Origin: Natrinema salifodinae
GTDB taxonomy: Archaea; Halobacteriota; Halobacteria; Halobacteriales; Natrialbaceae
Length of the DNA stretch: 64,000 nt
Assembly: GCF_900110455.1 (NCBI RefSeq)
Contig: NZ_FOIS01000001.1
Location: forward strand, 744,001 to 808,000
Reading direction: 5' to 3'
Below, piece after piece: positions 37,007 to 46,084 of the stretch. Positions within the stretch are counted from its first letter, which is position 1. Every line of letters starts with the position of its first letter. The position numbers and the translations under genes are program-made. Below the pieces are notes generated by a model. The model was not told the origin of the DNA. It was given only the letters and a program-made list of their open reading frames with translations, and did no database searches.

Positions 37007-39658
37007 ATGAGTACTCGTGCGGGCGCTAACGAAGAGGGATTTTGGAGAGATGTCGACGACGATGTCGCGCTCCATCGATACCAGACGCTCGTAGACACGA
37101 TTGCTGATGGGATCTACCAACTCGATGCGGACGGGTATTTCGTGGCTGTCAACAATGTTATCCTCGAGACGACTGGCTATGCTCGTGACGAACTCCTCGG
37201 TGAACACGTCTCGCTTCTCTTCGATGATGCCGATATCGAACGCATCGAACGCGAAATAGAGAGCCGACTCGAAACGAATGGCGACGACATCGCTACCTTC
37301 GAACTCGCCGCCCGTACTGCTGACGGCGACACAGTTCCATTCGAACTGCGGCTCAACCCGTTGATAGAGGACAGTGAGTTTCGGGGGACAATCGGCGTCG
37401 CTCGTGATCGCTCCGAGAAAGAACGCCGACAGGACACAGTCGAATCAACGAAGGCATCGCACGAGTCGATTACGAGCATCATCGACAAGGCCGATATCGG
37501 CGTCTGCGTCCTCACTGAGGACTCCGAGGTCGCATGGGCCGACGAAACTCTCGAACGGTACTTCGGTCTCGAGCGTGCGGACCTCCTCGAGCGGAACAGC
37601 TGGACGGTCATCGACGATACCCTCAAGACCAGATTCGCGGACCCGAACCGCTTCGCTGAAACCATCCTCTCTTCGTACGATGACAATATCTATATTGACA
37701 GTTTCGAGTGTCGGGTCAGCGGCGACAGAGACACCGTCGAAGAACGATGGCTCAAGTACCAGAGTAAACCGATTGAATCGGGGGAATTCGCCGGTGGGCG
37801 GGTCGAACTGTACTACGATATTACCGATCAGAAGCAATCGGAAGGGGCTCTACAGGAAAGTAAAGAAGAGTTCGAGTCCCTGGTTGATGCAGTCGAGGAG
37901 TACGCGATCTTCCGGTTAGACACGGATGGACACGTCATCAGTTGGAACAGAGGCGCACAGAACCTCAAGGGCTACGACCGCGAGGAGATCCTTGGCGAGC
38001 ATTTTTCGACGTTTTATACCAGTGCAGATCGTGCGGAAGACGTTCCTAAACGGAACCTCGAGACTGCGACCGAGAAGGGTTCCGTTGAGGATGAGGGATG
38101 GCGCGTTAGAAAGGACGGCGCGCGATTCTGGGCGAACGTAACGATCACGGAGATTCGAGACGATGATGGCACTCATCGTGGGTATCTCAAGGTAACACGC
38201 GATATGACTACCCGTCATAAACGTGAACAGGAACTCGAAAGCGAACTCCAGCGTATTCTCAGCAGGATCTCCGACGCGTTCTACGCGGTTGACGTCGAGT
38301 ACCGGTTCACCCACGTCAACGAACGCGCTGCGGAACTCCTCCAACACTCCGAGGAGGAACTACTCGGCGAGCAACTCTGGGACGTATTTCCCGATCTCGT
38401 TGATCTCGATGAAGTCTGGGATGCCTTCCACACAGCGTTGGAAACACAAGAACCGACCAGCTACGAACTCTACTACGATACGCTCGACTTCTGGGTCGAG
38501 GCCAATCTCTATCCCTCCGAAACCGGTATCTCGGTTTACTTCCGCGATGTCACTAGACGCCGAGAGCGCGAACAGGCACTCGAGAAGTCTGAACAGCGCT
38601 ACCGCACCCTCGCCGAGTACTTCCCGAACGGCGTCGTCATGCTGTTCAATCATGACCTCGAATACACGTTAGCGGCTGGTCAAGGATTCGATAGAATACC
38701 GGTCGCACCAGCCGATCTCGAGGGTTACCAGTTCCACGACGTCTGGCCCGACGAGACCGCTGACGCTATCAAGCCAGCGTTGGACGCTGCCCTCAACGGC
38801 GAGGAGCAATCAGTCGAACTTGAATACGCCGGTCGGGAATGGGTGCTCTACGCGGTCCCGATCACTGACAGCCGCGGTGATATCTTTGCCGGGGTGACGA
38901 TGGCTCACGATATCACCGAACGGAAGGAGAACGAGCGCAAACTCGAAAAGACGATTTCGCGACTCGAGGAGTCCAACAAACGGTTAGAACAGTTCGCCTA
39001 CGCAGCGTCGCACGATCTGCAGGAACCGTTACGGATGGTCTCGAGTTATCTCCAACTCATCGAGCGCCGCTACGCCGACGAGTTCGACGAGGAGGGCGAG
39101 GAGTTCCTCGAGTTCGCCGTCGATGGTGCAGATCGGATGCGGAACATGATCGAGGGGTTACTGGCGTACTCGCGGATCGAGACGGAGGGTGAGCCATTCG
39201 AACCAGTTAATCTCGATTCCATCCTCGAGAGCGTACTGGAGGATTTACAACTCCAGATCGAGGAGACGAACGCCGAAATCACGACCGAACATCTACCTCG
39301 CGTTGCGGGTGACGCCAGTCAGTTGCGGCAGGTGTTCCAGAATCTCCTGAGCAACGCACTCGAGTACAGCGGGGACGAGCCACCGCAGGTTCACGTCGAT
39401 TGCGACCAACGGGGTCGAGAGTGGACGATCTCGGTTCGCGACGAGGGCGTTGGAATGGATCCCGACGATCAAGATCGTATCTTCGAGGTATTCGAGCGTC
39501 TCCACGGTCGCGAGGAACATTCCGGCACTGGAATCGGTCTCGCAATCTGTCAGCGCGTCATCGAACGGCATGGCGGCGACATTTGGGTCGACTCCGAACC
39601 CGGCGCGGGAACGACGTTCTCATTTACACTTCCCGCGGCACGGAATCCGACGCAGTGA
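37007..39658 (+). CDS. Multi-PAS sensor histidine kinase
   Basis: 883 residues with about five PAS domains. They start near residues 25 (TLVDTIADGIYQLDADGYF), 150 (ITSIIDKADIGVCVLTEDS), 285 (LVDAVEEYAIFRLDTDG), 410 (ILSRISDAFYAVDVEYRF) and 530 (LAEYFPNGVVMLFNHDL). The transmitter has His669 (ASHDLQEPLRM), an N box NLLSNALEYSGDEPP and G boxes DEGVGM and GTGIGLAI. The transmitter closely resembles that of the upstream kinase, while the sensor parts differ. There is no receiver domain and no clear membrane segment. The output partner is unknown; an A/T box lies ~26-31 nt before the start. Confidence 0.92.
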   Translation: MSTRAGANEEGFWRDVDDDVALHRYQTLVDTIADGIYQLDADGYFVAVNNVILETTGYARDELLGEHVSLLFDDADIERIEREIESRLETNGDDIATFELAARTADGDTVPFELRLNPLIEDSEFRGTIGVARDRSEKERRQDTVESTKASHESITSIIDKADIGVCVLTEDSEVAWADETLERYFGLERADLLERNSWTVIDDTLKTRFADPNRFAETILSSYDDNIYIDSFECRVSGDRDTVEERWLKYQSKPIESGEFAGGRVELYYDITDQKQSEGALQESKEEFESLVDAVEEYAIFRLDTDGHVISWNRGAQNLKGYDREEILGEHFSTFYTSADRAEDVPKRNLETATEKGSVEDEGWRVRKDGARFWANVTITEIRDDDGTHRGYLKVTRDMTTRHKREQELESELQRILSRISDAFYAVDVEYRFTHVNERAAELLQHSEEELLGEQLWDVFPDLVDLDEVWDAFHTALETQEPTSYELYYDTLDFWVEANLYPSETGISVYFRDVTRRREREQALEKSEQRYRTLAEYFPNGVVMLFNHDLEYTLAAGQGFDRIPVAPADLEGYQFHDVWPDETADAIKPALDAALNGEEQSVELEYAGREWVLYAVPITDSRGDIFAGVTMAHDITERKENERKLEKTISRLEESNKRLEQFAYAASHDLQEPLRMVSSYLQLIERRYADEFDEEGEEFLEFAVDGADRMRNMIEGLLAYSRIETEGEPFEPVNLDSILESVLEDLQLQIEETNAEITTEHLPRVAGDASQLRQVFQNLLSNALEYSGDEPPQVHVDCDQRGREWTISVRDEGVGMDPDDQDRIFEVFERLHGREEHSGTGIGLAICQRVIERHGGDIWVDSEPGAGTTFSFTLPAARNPTQ

Positions 39659-39761
39659 GTCCACGTACGTACTGCTCTCGGGAACCTGATCCCGTCTCAA
39701 ACCAACATCGACTACGACGGCTGTCTCAGTATCTTCGGACCCACGCTCCGCAACCACTAAA
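39659..39761. repeat. 3' flank shared by the two kinases, here leading into rfcL (copy 2)
   Basis: This is the partner of 36682-36784. It is followed by the rfcL start at 39787, so the shared block is the rfcL promoter region itself. Confidence 0.8.
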
Positions 39762-39786
39762 CGCGGTACGCACCGATAGACAGTAT

Positions 39787-41274
39787 ATGGATTGGACCGA
39801 GAAGTACCGTCCGACGACGCTGTCGGAGGTACGCGGAAACAACAAGGCCCGCGACAAACTCGAGGAATGGGCCGAGACCTGGGACGAGCACCAAAAGTCG
39901 GTGATCGTCCACGGCAGCCCCGGCGTCGGGAAGACCTCCGCTGCCCACGCGTTGGCCGACGACATGGGGTGGCCGGTGATGGAACTCAACGCCAGCGACA
40001 ACCGCCAGGCGGACGTCATCGAGCGGATCGCCGGCGAGGCCTCCAAGAGCGGCACGCTCACCGGCGGCGAAGCGGGTCGCCGGCTCGTGATCCTAGACGA
40101 GGCGGACAACTTCCACGGCAACGCCGACTACGGCGGTTCGCGGGAGGTCACCCGCGTCGTCAAGGACGCCAACCAACCGGTTGTCCTCGTGGCCAACGAG
40201 TTCTACGACATGAGCCAGTCGCTCCGGAACGCGTGCGAGACGATCGAGTTCCGCGACGTCTCGAAGCGGTCGATCGTCCCCGTTCTGCGGGACATCTGTC
40301 GCCGCGAGGACGTCGAGTTCGAAGAGACGGCCCTCGAAAAGATCGCGGAATCGACCAGCGGCGACCTGCGATCGGCGGTCAACGACCTCCAGGCGGTCGC
40401 CGAGGAGGCCGAGCGGCTGACCGTCGACGACGTCGTCACGAGCGAGCGCGACACCACCGAGGGGATCTTCGACTTCCTCGACGCGCTCATCAAGGAGGAA
40501 GACGCCGAGGGAGCGCTGCGGGCCTCTTACGACGTCGACGAGAACCCCGACGAGATGCTGAACTGGATCGAGGACAACGTCCCGAAGGACTACGCGGGCG
40601 CCGAACTGGCCGACGCCTACGAGTTCCTCGCGAACGCCGACCGCTGGCTCGGCCGGGTGCGCTCGACCCAGAACTACTCGTTCTGGCGGTACGCGACGGA
40701 CAACATGACCGCCGGGGTCGCGGCCTCCCGACGCGAGCCCAAGGGCGGCTGGACCCGCTACGGGCCGCCGAGCTACTGGTCGAAGCTTGGTCGCAGCAAG
40801 GGGACCCGGAACACCCGCGACTCGATCGCCGAGCGCATCGCCGAGCGCGAAGGGGCGAGCGTCGCCACCGCTCGTCGAGAGATCCTCCCGTTCCTCTCGA
40901 CGATGACCCACCACTGCAAGAACCGCGAACTGACGATCCGCATGGCCGCCGCCTACGATCTCGACGAATCCGAGGTCTCGTTCGTCACCGGCAGCGGGAA
41001 AGACACCAACAAGGTCCAGTCGATCGTCGAGGAGGCCGAGGAGCGCACGGCCGAGGAAACGGTCGAGCACTCCGGCAACGCCTTCTTCGAGGCCGACCGC
41101 TCGAGCGGCGACCAGGCCGCCACGGCCGACACCGACGATGACGGAAACGACCAGCAGACGCTCGCGGCCGCGGAGGGCGACGACGGCAGTACTGCGGAGC
41201 CGGACTCGGTCGCGGACGACGCGACGGCCGACGAACCCGACGAAGACCAATCGGGGCTTAGCGACTTCCTCTGA
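39787..41274 (+). CDS. rfcL: Replication factor C large subunit (clamp loader)
   Basis: 495 residues. Together with RFC small subunits it loads the PCNA clamp onto primed DNA using ATP. AAA+ motifs are Walker A GSPGVGKT (43-50) and Walker B VILDEADNFHG, with sensor 1 NEFYDMS. MDWTEKYRPTTLSEVRGN is the family N-terminus. A long acidic tail ends in QSGLSDFL, which fits the PIP-box consensus that binds PCNA. The ATG is 26 nt after a promoter region duplicated at 33553 and 36682. No neighbour is functionally linked. Confidence 0.96.
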   Translation: MDWTEKYRPTTLSEVRGNNKARDKLEEWAETWDEHQKSVIVHGSPGVGKTSAAHALADDMGWPVMELNASDNRQADVIERIAGEASKSGTLTGGEAGRRLVILDEADNFHGNADYGGSREVTRVVKDANQPVVLVANEFYDMSQSLRNACETIEFRDVSKRSIVPVLRDICRREDVEFEETALEKIAESTSGDLRSAVNDLQAVAEEAERLTVDDVVTSERDTTEGIFDFLDALIKEEDAEGALRASYDVDENPDEMLNWIEDNVPKDYAGAELADAYEFLANADRWLGRVRSTQNYSFWRYATDNMTAGVAASRREPKGGWTRYGPPSYWSKLGRSKGTRNTRDSIAERIAEREGASVATARREILPFLSTMTHHCKNRELTIRMAAAYDLDESEVSFVTGSGKDTNKVQSIVEEAEERTAEETVEHSGNAFFEADRSSGDQAATADTDDDGNDQQTLAAAEGDDGSTAEPDSVADDATADEPDEDQSGLSDFL

Positions 41275-41456
41275 GCGGAATCCGCGGGGTTCAGCTGTCT
41301 TTTTCTACCGACACTGTCAACACACGGGTCACTGATGGCAGCGGTCGAGAGTCCGCCAGGCGCCACCGAACCGCGATGATCCGGGTTCTCCCTCGAGGAT
41401 ATGTCTATACATTGGGTGATAGACACTATTACGTCGATGACCGTCGAGAGGATAGT

Positions 41457-41669
41457 ATGATGACCGGCAGCATAACTGAGTCCCACGGCTGCCCGCTCTG
41501 TACGGAGTCGTACGACGACCGCATGGACCTCCGAGTCCATCTGGAGGTCGAACATCGGAAATCCGAAGTCGTCGCTTACTTGATGGAGTTCGACGCGGCG
41601 GTAACCGACGTCTCGGCCGATCGAGAACCGCCGACGGTCGACGAGGAGCGGTCGGCGCCCTCGGCTTGA
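41457..41669 (+). CDS. C2H2-type zinc-finger small protein
   Basis: About 70 residues from the ATG pair at 41457/41460 (MMTGSITESHGCPLC). The motif CPLCTESYDDRMDLRVHLEVEH gives Cys-x2-Cys and His-x4-His spacing, a classic C2H2 finger. The rest is an acidic tail (VSADREPPTVDEERSAP). The frame is open upstream to 41376, but that part has little coding character. Probably a nucleic-acid-binding or regulatory microprotein; its target is unknown. Confidence 0.65.
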   Translation: MMTGSITESHGCPLCTESYDDRMDLRVHLEVEHRKSEVVAYLMEFDAAVTDVSADREPPTVDEERSAPSA

Positions 41670-41696
41670 CGCTGTCGCGGGAAGCGGGACGAACGA

Positions 41697-42437
41697 TCAG
41701 TCGTTTTCTATCGGAAGTCGATCGCGAAACGCCGGCGACAGCGCCTGGCAGACGCCGGTGGCGAGTTCGCGCGGGTCGTCCTCACGCTCGCGCTCTCCGG
41801 TTCCGTTTTCGGTCCCTTCTTCGTCCCCGTCCCCGGCCAGCGGCGGCACCGTCTCGACCGCGTAGCCGGTCATCCGCTCGAGTTCGGCCGGGTTCGTTCG
41901 CTCGGCGGTCGTCTCGCCCGCGTACTCGTTGCAGACGATGCCGACGACGTCGATTCCGCGGGCCTCGAGCGCGTCGATCGAGAGCGCGGTATGGTTGAGC
42001 GTCCCGAGTCCCGATCGCGTGACTACGACCGCCGCGGCCCCGAGATCGGCGACCAGGTCGATCACCTCGCGGTCGTCTGCCAGGGGCACCCGGAGGCCGC
42101 CGATCCCCTCGACGATCGGGACCGGCGTCGTCGCGATCTCGCGCTCGCAGGCCGTGCGGATTGCCGCGTACTCGAGGGGTTCGTCGGTGACTTCGGCCGC
42201 GACCCGCGGTGCCAGCGCGGGTTCGAGGTAGTGAGGACAGGTCGCAGCGTCGGGATCGTCGCAGGCTGCGGCGACGAACGCCGCGTCGTCGTCGAGCGGA
42301 TGGCCGGTCTGGGCCGGTTTGATCGCTCGCGCCTCGTAGCCGGCCTCGCGGAGCAGTCGCGTCAGCCCGGCCGTTACGACCGTCTTCCCGACGCCGGTTC
42401 CGGTGCCGACGACGGCGATCGGCCGAGTCGCGGTCAT
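41697..42437 (-). CDS. bioD: Dethiobiotin synthetase
   Basis: 246 residues. It closes the ureido ring on 7,8-diaminopelargonic acid with CO2 and ATP to give dethiobiotin. The P-loop GTGTGVGKT is at residues 11-19, followed by AIKPAQTG and IVEGIGGLRVPL. The start at 42437 overlaps the bioF stop by 4 bp (ATGA), so the two are translationally coupled. An acidic Gly/Glu insert near the C-terminus is a halophilic addition. Confidence 0.94.
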   Translation of the reverse strand: MTATRPIAVVGTGTGVGKTVVTAGLTRLLREAGYEARAIKPAQTGHPLDDDAAFVAAACDDPDAATCPHYLEPALAPRVAAEVTDEPLEYAAIRTACEREIATTPVPIVEGIGGLRVPLADDREVIDLVADLGAAAVVVTRSGLGTLNHTALSIDALEARGIDVVGIVCNEYAGETTAERTNPAELERMTGYAVETVPPLAGDGDEEGTENGTGEREREDDPRELATGVCQALSPAFRDRLPIEND

Positions 42438-43675
42438 AGCAGTCCGACCGCTTCGCCCGCCGCCCGGAACGCCTCGAAGCAGGTCACGATGTCGTCCCGA
42501 TCGTGGGTGGCCATCGGGACGACGCGGAGCCGACTGGTCCCGTCGGGGACCGTCGGCGGACGGATCGCCGGCACGACGACGTCTCGCTCGCGGAGTCCGT
42601 CGGCGAGCGCGAGCGCGTCCTGCCGGTCCCCGACGACCACGGGGAGGATCTGGGAGTCGCCCCACACCTCGAAGCCCATCGACTCGAAGCCGTCGCGGAG
42701 GTGCGCGACGTTCTCCCAGAGGCGCTCGCGCGCGTCGCTGTGCCTGGCGACGTGCAGGGCTTCGCTCGCGGCCGCCGCGGCCGGCGGGGCGAGCCCTGTC
42801 GAGAAGACGAACGAGCGCGCGTCGTTGCACAGGCACTCGATCAGTTCCGCGCTGCCGGCGACGTAGCCGCCCTGGCTGGCCAGGGCCTTCGAGAGCGTGC
42901 CCATCTGGATCTGCACACGATCCTCGACCCCCTCCGCTTGAACGACTCCGCCGCCGTTCGCGTAGAGCCCGGTCGCGTGGGCCTCGTCGACCATCACCCA
43001 CGCGCCGAACTCCTCGGCGGCGTCGCAGATTCCCTCGAGCGGGGCGACGGTGCCGTCCATGCTGAACACCGAATCGGTGACGATCAGCCATGACTCGTCG
43101 GCCGGCTCGCGGCCCTCGCGGGCCGCCCGCTCGGCTCGCTCCGCGAGCTTCGCCCGCAGGCTCGCCGCGTCGCAGTGGTCGTAGACGACGGCGTCGGCGT
43201 CCGCGAGCCGGCAGCCGTCGACGATGCTCGCGTGGTTCAACTCGTCGGAGAAGATCACGTCCGGCTCGAGCGCGGTGATCGTGCCGACGTTCGCGGCGTA
43301 TCCCGAGGAGAACGTCAGCGCGCGCTCGGTGTCTTTCGTCTCGGCGAGCAGGCGCTCTAAGTCCCGGTGAACCAGCGTGTCTCCGGTGACGAGCCGGCTC
43401 GCGCCGGCACCCGTCCCGACGGTCGCGGCCGCCTGGCGAGCCGCGTCCTGGACGCGCTGGTCGTCGGTCAATCCGAGGTAGTTGTTCGAGGCAAAGACCA
43501 GCGCCTCCGCCGCGTCGAGCACGGGCAGATCGCCGCCCGAAGGCGCGGCGAAGTAGCCCCGCTCGGCGACCCGGTCGACGGGTGACAGCGCTCGCTTCAG
43601 ATCGTCCTCCTCGAGGGTCGCCAGGCGGTCCTCGAGGTCGAACCCGCGGTCGGCCATTCGGGTAAAGGGACTCAT
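42434..43675 (-). CDS. bioF: 8-amino-7-oxononanoate synthase (KAPA synthase)
   Basis: 413 residues from the ATG at 43675; the ATG at 43657 is also possible. It condenses a pimeloyl thioester with L-alanine to 8-amino-7-oxononanoate. Fold-type I PLP features are NNYLGLTDDQRV, TFSSGYAANVG, SDELNHASIVDGCRL, WVMVDEAHATG and the PLP Lys in GTLSKALASQGGYVAG. Glycine C-acetyltransferase has the same look, but the bioD/bioU/bioB neighbourhood decides for bioF. It overlaps bioD (ATGA). Confidence 0.9.
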   Translation of the reverse strand: MSPFTRMADRGFDLEDRLATLEEDDLKRALSPVDRVAERGYFAAPSGGDLPVLDAAEALVFASNNYLGLTDDQRVQDAARQAAATVGTGAGASRLVTGDTLVHRDLERLLAETKDTERALTFSSGYAANVGTITALEPDVIFSDELNHASIVDGCRLADADAVVYDHCDAASLRAKLAERAERAAREGREPADESWLIVTDSVFSMDGTVAPLEGICDAAEEFGAWVMVDEAHATGLYANGGGVVQAEGVEDRVQIQMGTLSKALASQGGYVAGSAELIECLCNDARSFVFSTGLAPPAAAAASEALHVARHSDARERLWENVAHLRDGFESMGFEVWGDSQILPVVVGDRQDALALADGLRERDVVVPAIRPPTVPDGTSRLRVVPMATHDRDDIVTCFEAFRAAGEAVGLL

Positions 43676-43816
43676 CGCCACGGTTTCACTCTCACGGTTC
43701 GGCTCTCTCGGGAAATTCCGGCCGTTCGAGCTTCGAGTCGGCCGATACGTCGCGATATCGGAGCTGAAAGTCGTCACGTTCAGCCGAAAGTGACGGATAC
43801 ATTTGCCGGAAATTGG

Positions 43817-44905
43817 TCAGAAGCCGGGCATCAGTTCGGCGGGGCCGACGACGCCGTACTCGCCGGCGCGGTTCCGCCGCACGCCGGCTTTCAGGTAGCC
43901 CAGCGCGGGCCCGTTGACGTTGGCCGCCATGCTCGTCTCGTCGCCCAACTGGAAGACGTTCGTCGCGGTTTCGCCGTCGAAGGTCGTCCCCGTCACGCGG
44001 ACCGTGGTCGTCGTCGGCTTCTCGTCGTCGCGGACGTCGAGGATGCCGCCGACCGTGACGTCCTCGGCGTCGCAGACGCCCGCGCGCTCGAGCAACACGT
44101 CGTCGGCGTGTTCCATGTCCTCGAACTCGAGGACGCCGTCGCGCTCGTCGATGAGCCGCTCGATTTCGTCCGCCGAGAGGTCGCGCGCGGTCTCGATATC
44201 GTACTCCGGGAGGTGCGCGATGTCCTCGCGGACGGTTCCGCGGTTGTCCTCGTAGCCCGACTTGAGGCCGACGCCCCACCAGATGTCGACCGACTCGACC
44301 TCGACGAACGACTGGGCGGCCAGCGCCGCCGCGCCGGTCAGCAGGCCAGGCGTCGCGCCGGCGCCGCAGACGAACGTGATCCCGGCGTCCTCGAAGGCCG
44401 CGCGACGATCGTCGAGCATGTCGATCACGCGTGAGCGCTTGAGGACGTCGATCAGGACGCCGGAGTAGCCGCCCTCGACGAACCGGTCGGCGGTCCGCGG
44501 GATGAAATCGTGCTCGTAGTTGGGCAGCGCGAGCAACACGGCGTCGATCCGATCGCCGCGGTCGACAATTTCCCCGATGGGGTCCTCGCTGGGGCGCGCC
44601 TGGTCGGAGGCGACGACGCCCCTGTCTTCGCCGTGTTGTTTGACGCCGTCGCCGCCGTCCTCGTTTCCGCCGCCGTCACCGTCGACGGCCGCGGTTCCCG
44701 CACCGCCGTCCGTCGCGACCTCGTTGTCGATGTTGCCTTCCGTCGCAGCCAGCAGTTCGTCGACGTCCAGCCCGTCGGCGTCGAGGGCGATGCCGCGGCG
44801 GTCGCACGCCGCGACGGGTGTCAGCGTCTCCTTGTGTTGGCTCACTTCGAGCGCTCGTCGGCCGATACCTCCGGTTCCGAGTACCGCAAACGTGATCTCG
44901 TCCAT
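43817..44905 (-). CDS. bioU: BioU-type enzyme replacing DAPA aminotransferase
   Basis: 362 residues. Rossmann-type NAD(P)-binding start VLGTGGIGRRALEVSQ. The later blocks LLALPNYEHDF, LIDVLKRSRVID, CGAGATPGLLTGAAALAAQSF, TVREDIAHLPEYD, NMEHADDV-type EDMEHADDVLL, DVTVGGILD and GDETSMAANVNGPALGYLKAG match, from memory, the BioU family of cyanobacteria and haloarchaea, often labelled saccharopine dehydrogenase-like. BioU makes 7,8-diaminopelargonate from KAPA, in cyanobacteria donating the amine of an active-site Lys. Lys156 in DVLKRS is the likely equivalent. A ~45-residue Gly/Asp-rich insert (60-105) is unusual. bioA is absent from the cluster. Placement between bioB and bioF supports the role. 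Confidence 0.78.
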   Translation of the reverse strand: MDEITFAVLGTGGIGRRALEVSQHKETLTPVAACDRRGIALDADGLDVDELLAATEGNIDNEVATDGGAGTAAVDGDGGGNEDGGDGVKQHGEDRGVVASDQARPSEDPIGEIVDRGDRIDAVLLALPNYEHDFIPRTADRFVEGGYSGVLIDVLKRSRVIDMLDDRRAAFEDAGITFVCGAGATPGLLTGAAALAAQSFVEVESVDIWWGVGLKSGYEDNRGTVREDIAHLPEYDIETARDLSADEIERLIDERDGVLEFEDMEHADDVLLERAGVCDAEDVTVGGILDVRDDEKPTTTTVRVTGTTFDGETATNVFQLGDETSMAANVNGPALGYLKAGVRRNRAGEYGVVGPAELMPGF

Positions 44906-44965
44906 AGATGCGTTGAATCGCTGTATTCGCTGAATCCGCTGTGTTCGCTTCCGTCGCTCTCGATC

Positions 44966-46084
44966 TCAGTCGTCGTTCGATTCCGCCGCGCTCGTCGTCT
45001 CCGTCGTCGTATCCATCGATTCCGCCGACTCCGCCAACTCACTGTGGCGGGCCGTGACCGCCTCGGGGTCGAAGTCGTTGACCGCTCGGTTTGGTGTCAG
45101 GCCCACGCGTTCGATGAGCTCGATATCCTCGCCAGGCGACTGGCCCTCGGTCGTGAGGTAGTCGCCGGTGAGGAGGCCGTCCGCGCCGGCTTCGAGCGGC
45201 AGGTGCTGTTCCTCGGGCGCGAGGTTCGCCTCGCGGCCGCCGGTGAGCCGGACCCGCGCCTCGGGGTGGAGCAGCCTGTACACCGCGACCGTCTTCACGA
45301 TCTCCTCGGTCGTGATGTCGACGCCCCGCTCGGCCAGCGGCGTCCCCGGGACCGGGTTCAGCACGTTCACCGGCAGCGAAGCGATCCCGATCTCCTGCAA
45401 CGCGACGGCGGCCTCCACCCGATCGGTCGGCGTCTCGCCCATTCCGAGGATGACGCCCGCACAGAGGTCCATGCCGGCGCCCTTGGCGACCTCGAGGGTC
45501 TTCACCCGATCCTCGAAGCTGTGGGTATCGACGATTTCCGGGAAGTACCGCGGTGATGTCTCGATGTTATGGTTGTAGTGATTGATCCCCTCCTCGGCGA
45601 GGATTTCCGCCTCTTCCTCGGTGAGGATGCCCAGGGAGGCGTCGACCTCGAGGTCGCACTCCTCGCGGACCAGGCGGATCGCCTCGATGACCTCGGCCCA
45701 CTCCTCGGGACGGCGGTCCTTCGAGACGCCCTTCTCGGCGACGACGATGCCGAACCGCTGGGCGCCGTCGCGCTCGGCCCGCTCGGCTGCCTCGAGGATC
45801 TTCTCGGGGCCGAGAAAGCCGTAGGTGTCGATACCGGTGTCGAAGTGGACCGACTGCGCGCAAAAGCCGCAGTCCTCGGCGCAGTTACCCGCCTTCGCGT
45901 TGACGATCGAGCAGGCGTCGACCGTCCCGTCGCCGAAGCGGTCGCGCACGACGGCTCCGGCCTCGGCCAGCGGCTCGACCGGCTGGGCGATCAGCGCCAG
46001 GCCGTCGGTGCGATCGAGCCGTTCGCCGGCCAGGACCCGCTCGAGTGCGTCGTCGATCGTCTCGTTTCCCGTCTCGTAAACCAC
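44966..46084 (-). CDS. bioB: Biotin synthase (radical SAM)
   Basis: 372 residues from a GTG at 46084. It inserts sulfur into dethiobiotin with S-adenosylmethionine and Fe-S clusters. The CxxxCxxC cluster ligands are Cys68, Cys72 and Cys75 (GNCAEDCGFCAQS). NYNHNIETS-type NHYNHNIETSPRYF, GMGETPTDRVE and LTGGREANL also match the family. It is first in the bioB-bioU-bioF-bioD order on the minus strand, with 60 nt before bioU. The tail of ~35 residues is Ser/Thr/Glu-rich. Confidence 0.95.
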   Translation of the reverse strand: MVYETGNETIDDALERVLAGERLDRTDGLALIAQPVEPLAEAGAVVRDRFGDGTVDACSIVNAKAGNCAEDCGFCAQSVHFDTGIDTYGFLGPEKILEAAERAERDGAQRFGIVVAEKGVSKDRRPEEWAEVIEAIRLVREECDLEVDASLGILTEEEAEILAEEGINHYNHNIETSPRYFPEIVDTHSFEDRVKTLEVAKGAGMDLCAGVILGMGETPTDRVEAAVALQEIGIASLPVNVLNPVPGTPLAERGVDITTEEIVKTVAVYRLLHPEARVRLTGGREANLAPEEQHLPLEAGADGLLTGDYLTTEGQSPGEDIELIERVGLTPNRAVNDFDPEAVTARHSELAESAESMDTTTETTSAAESNDD

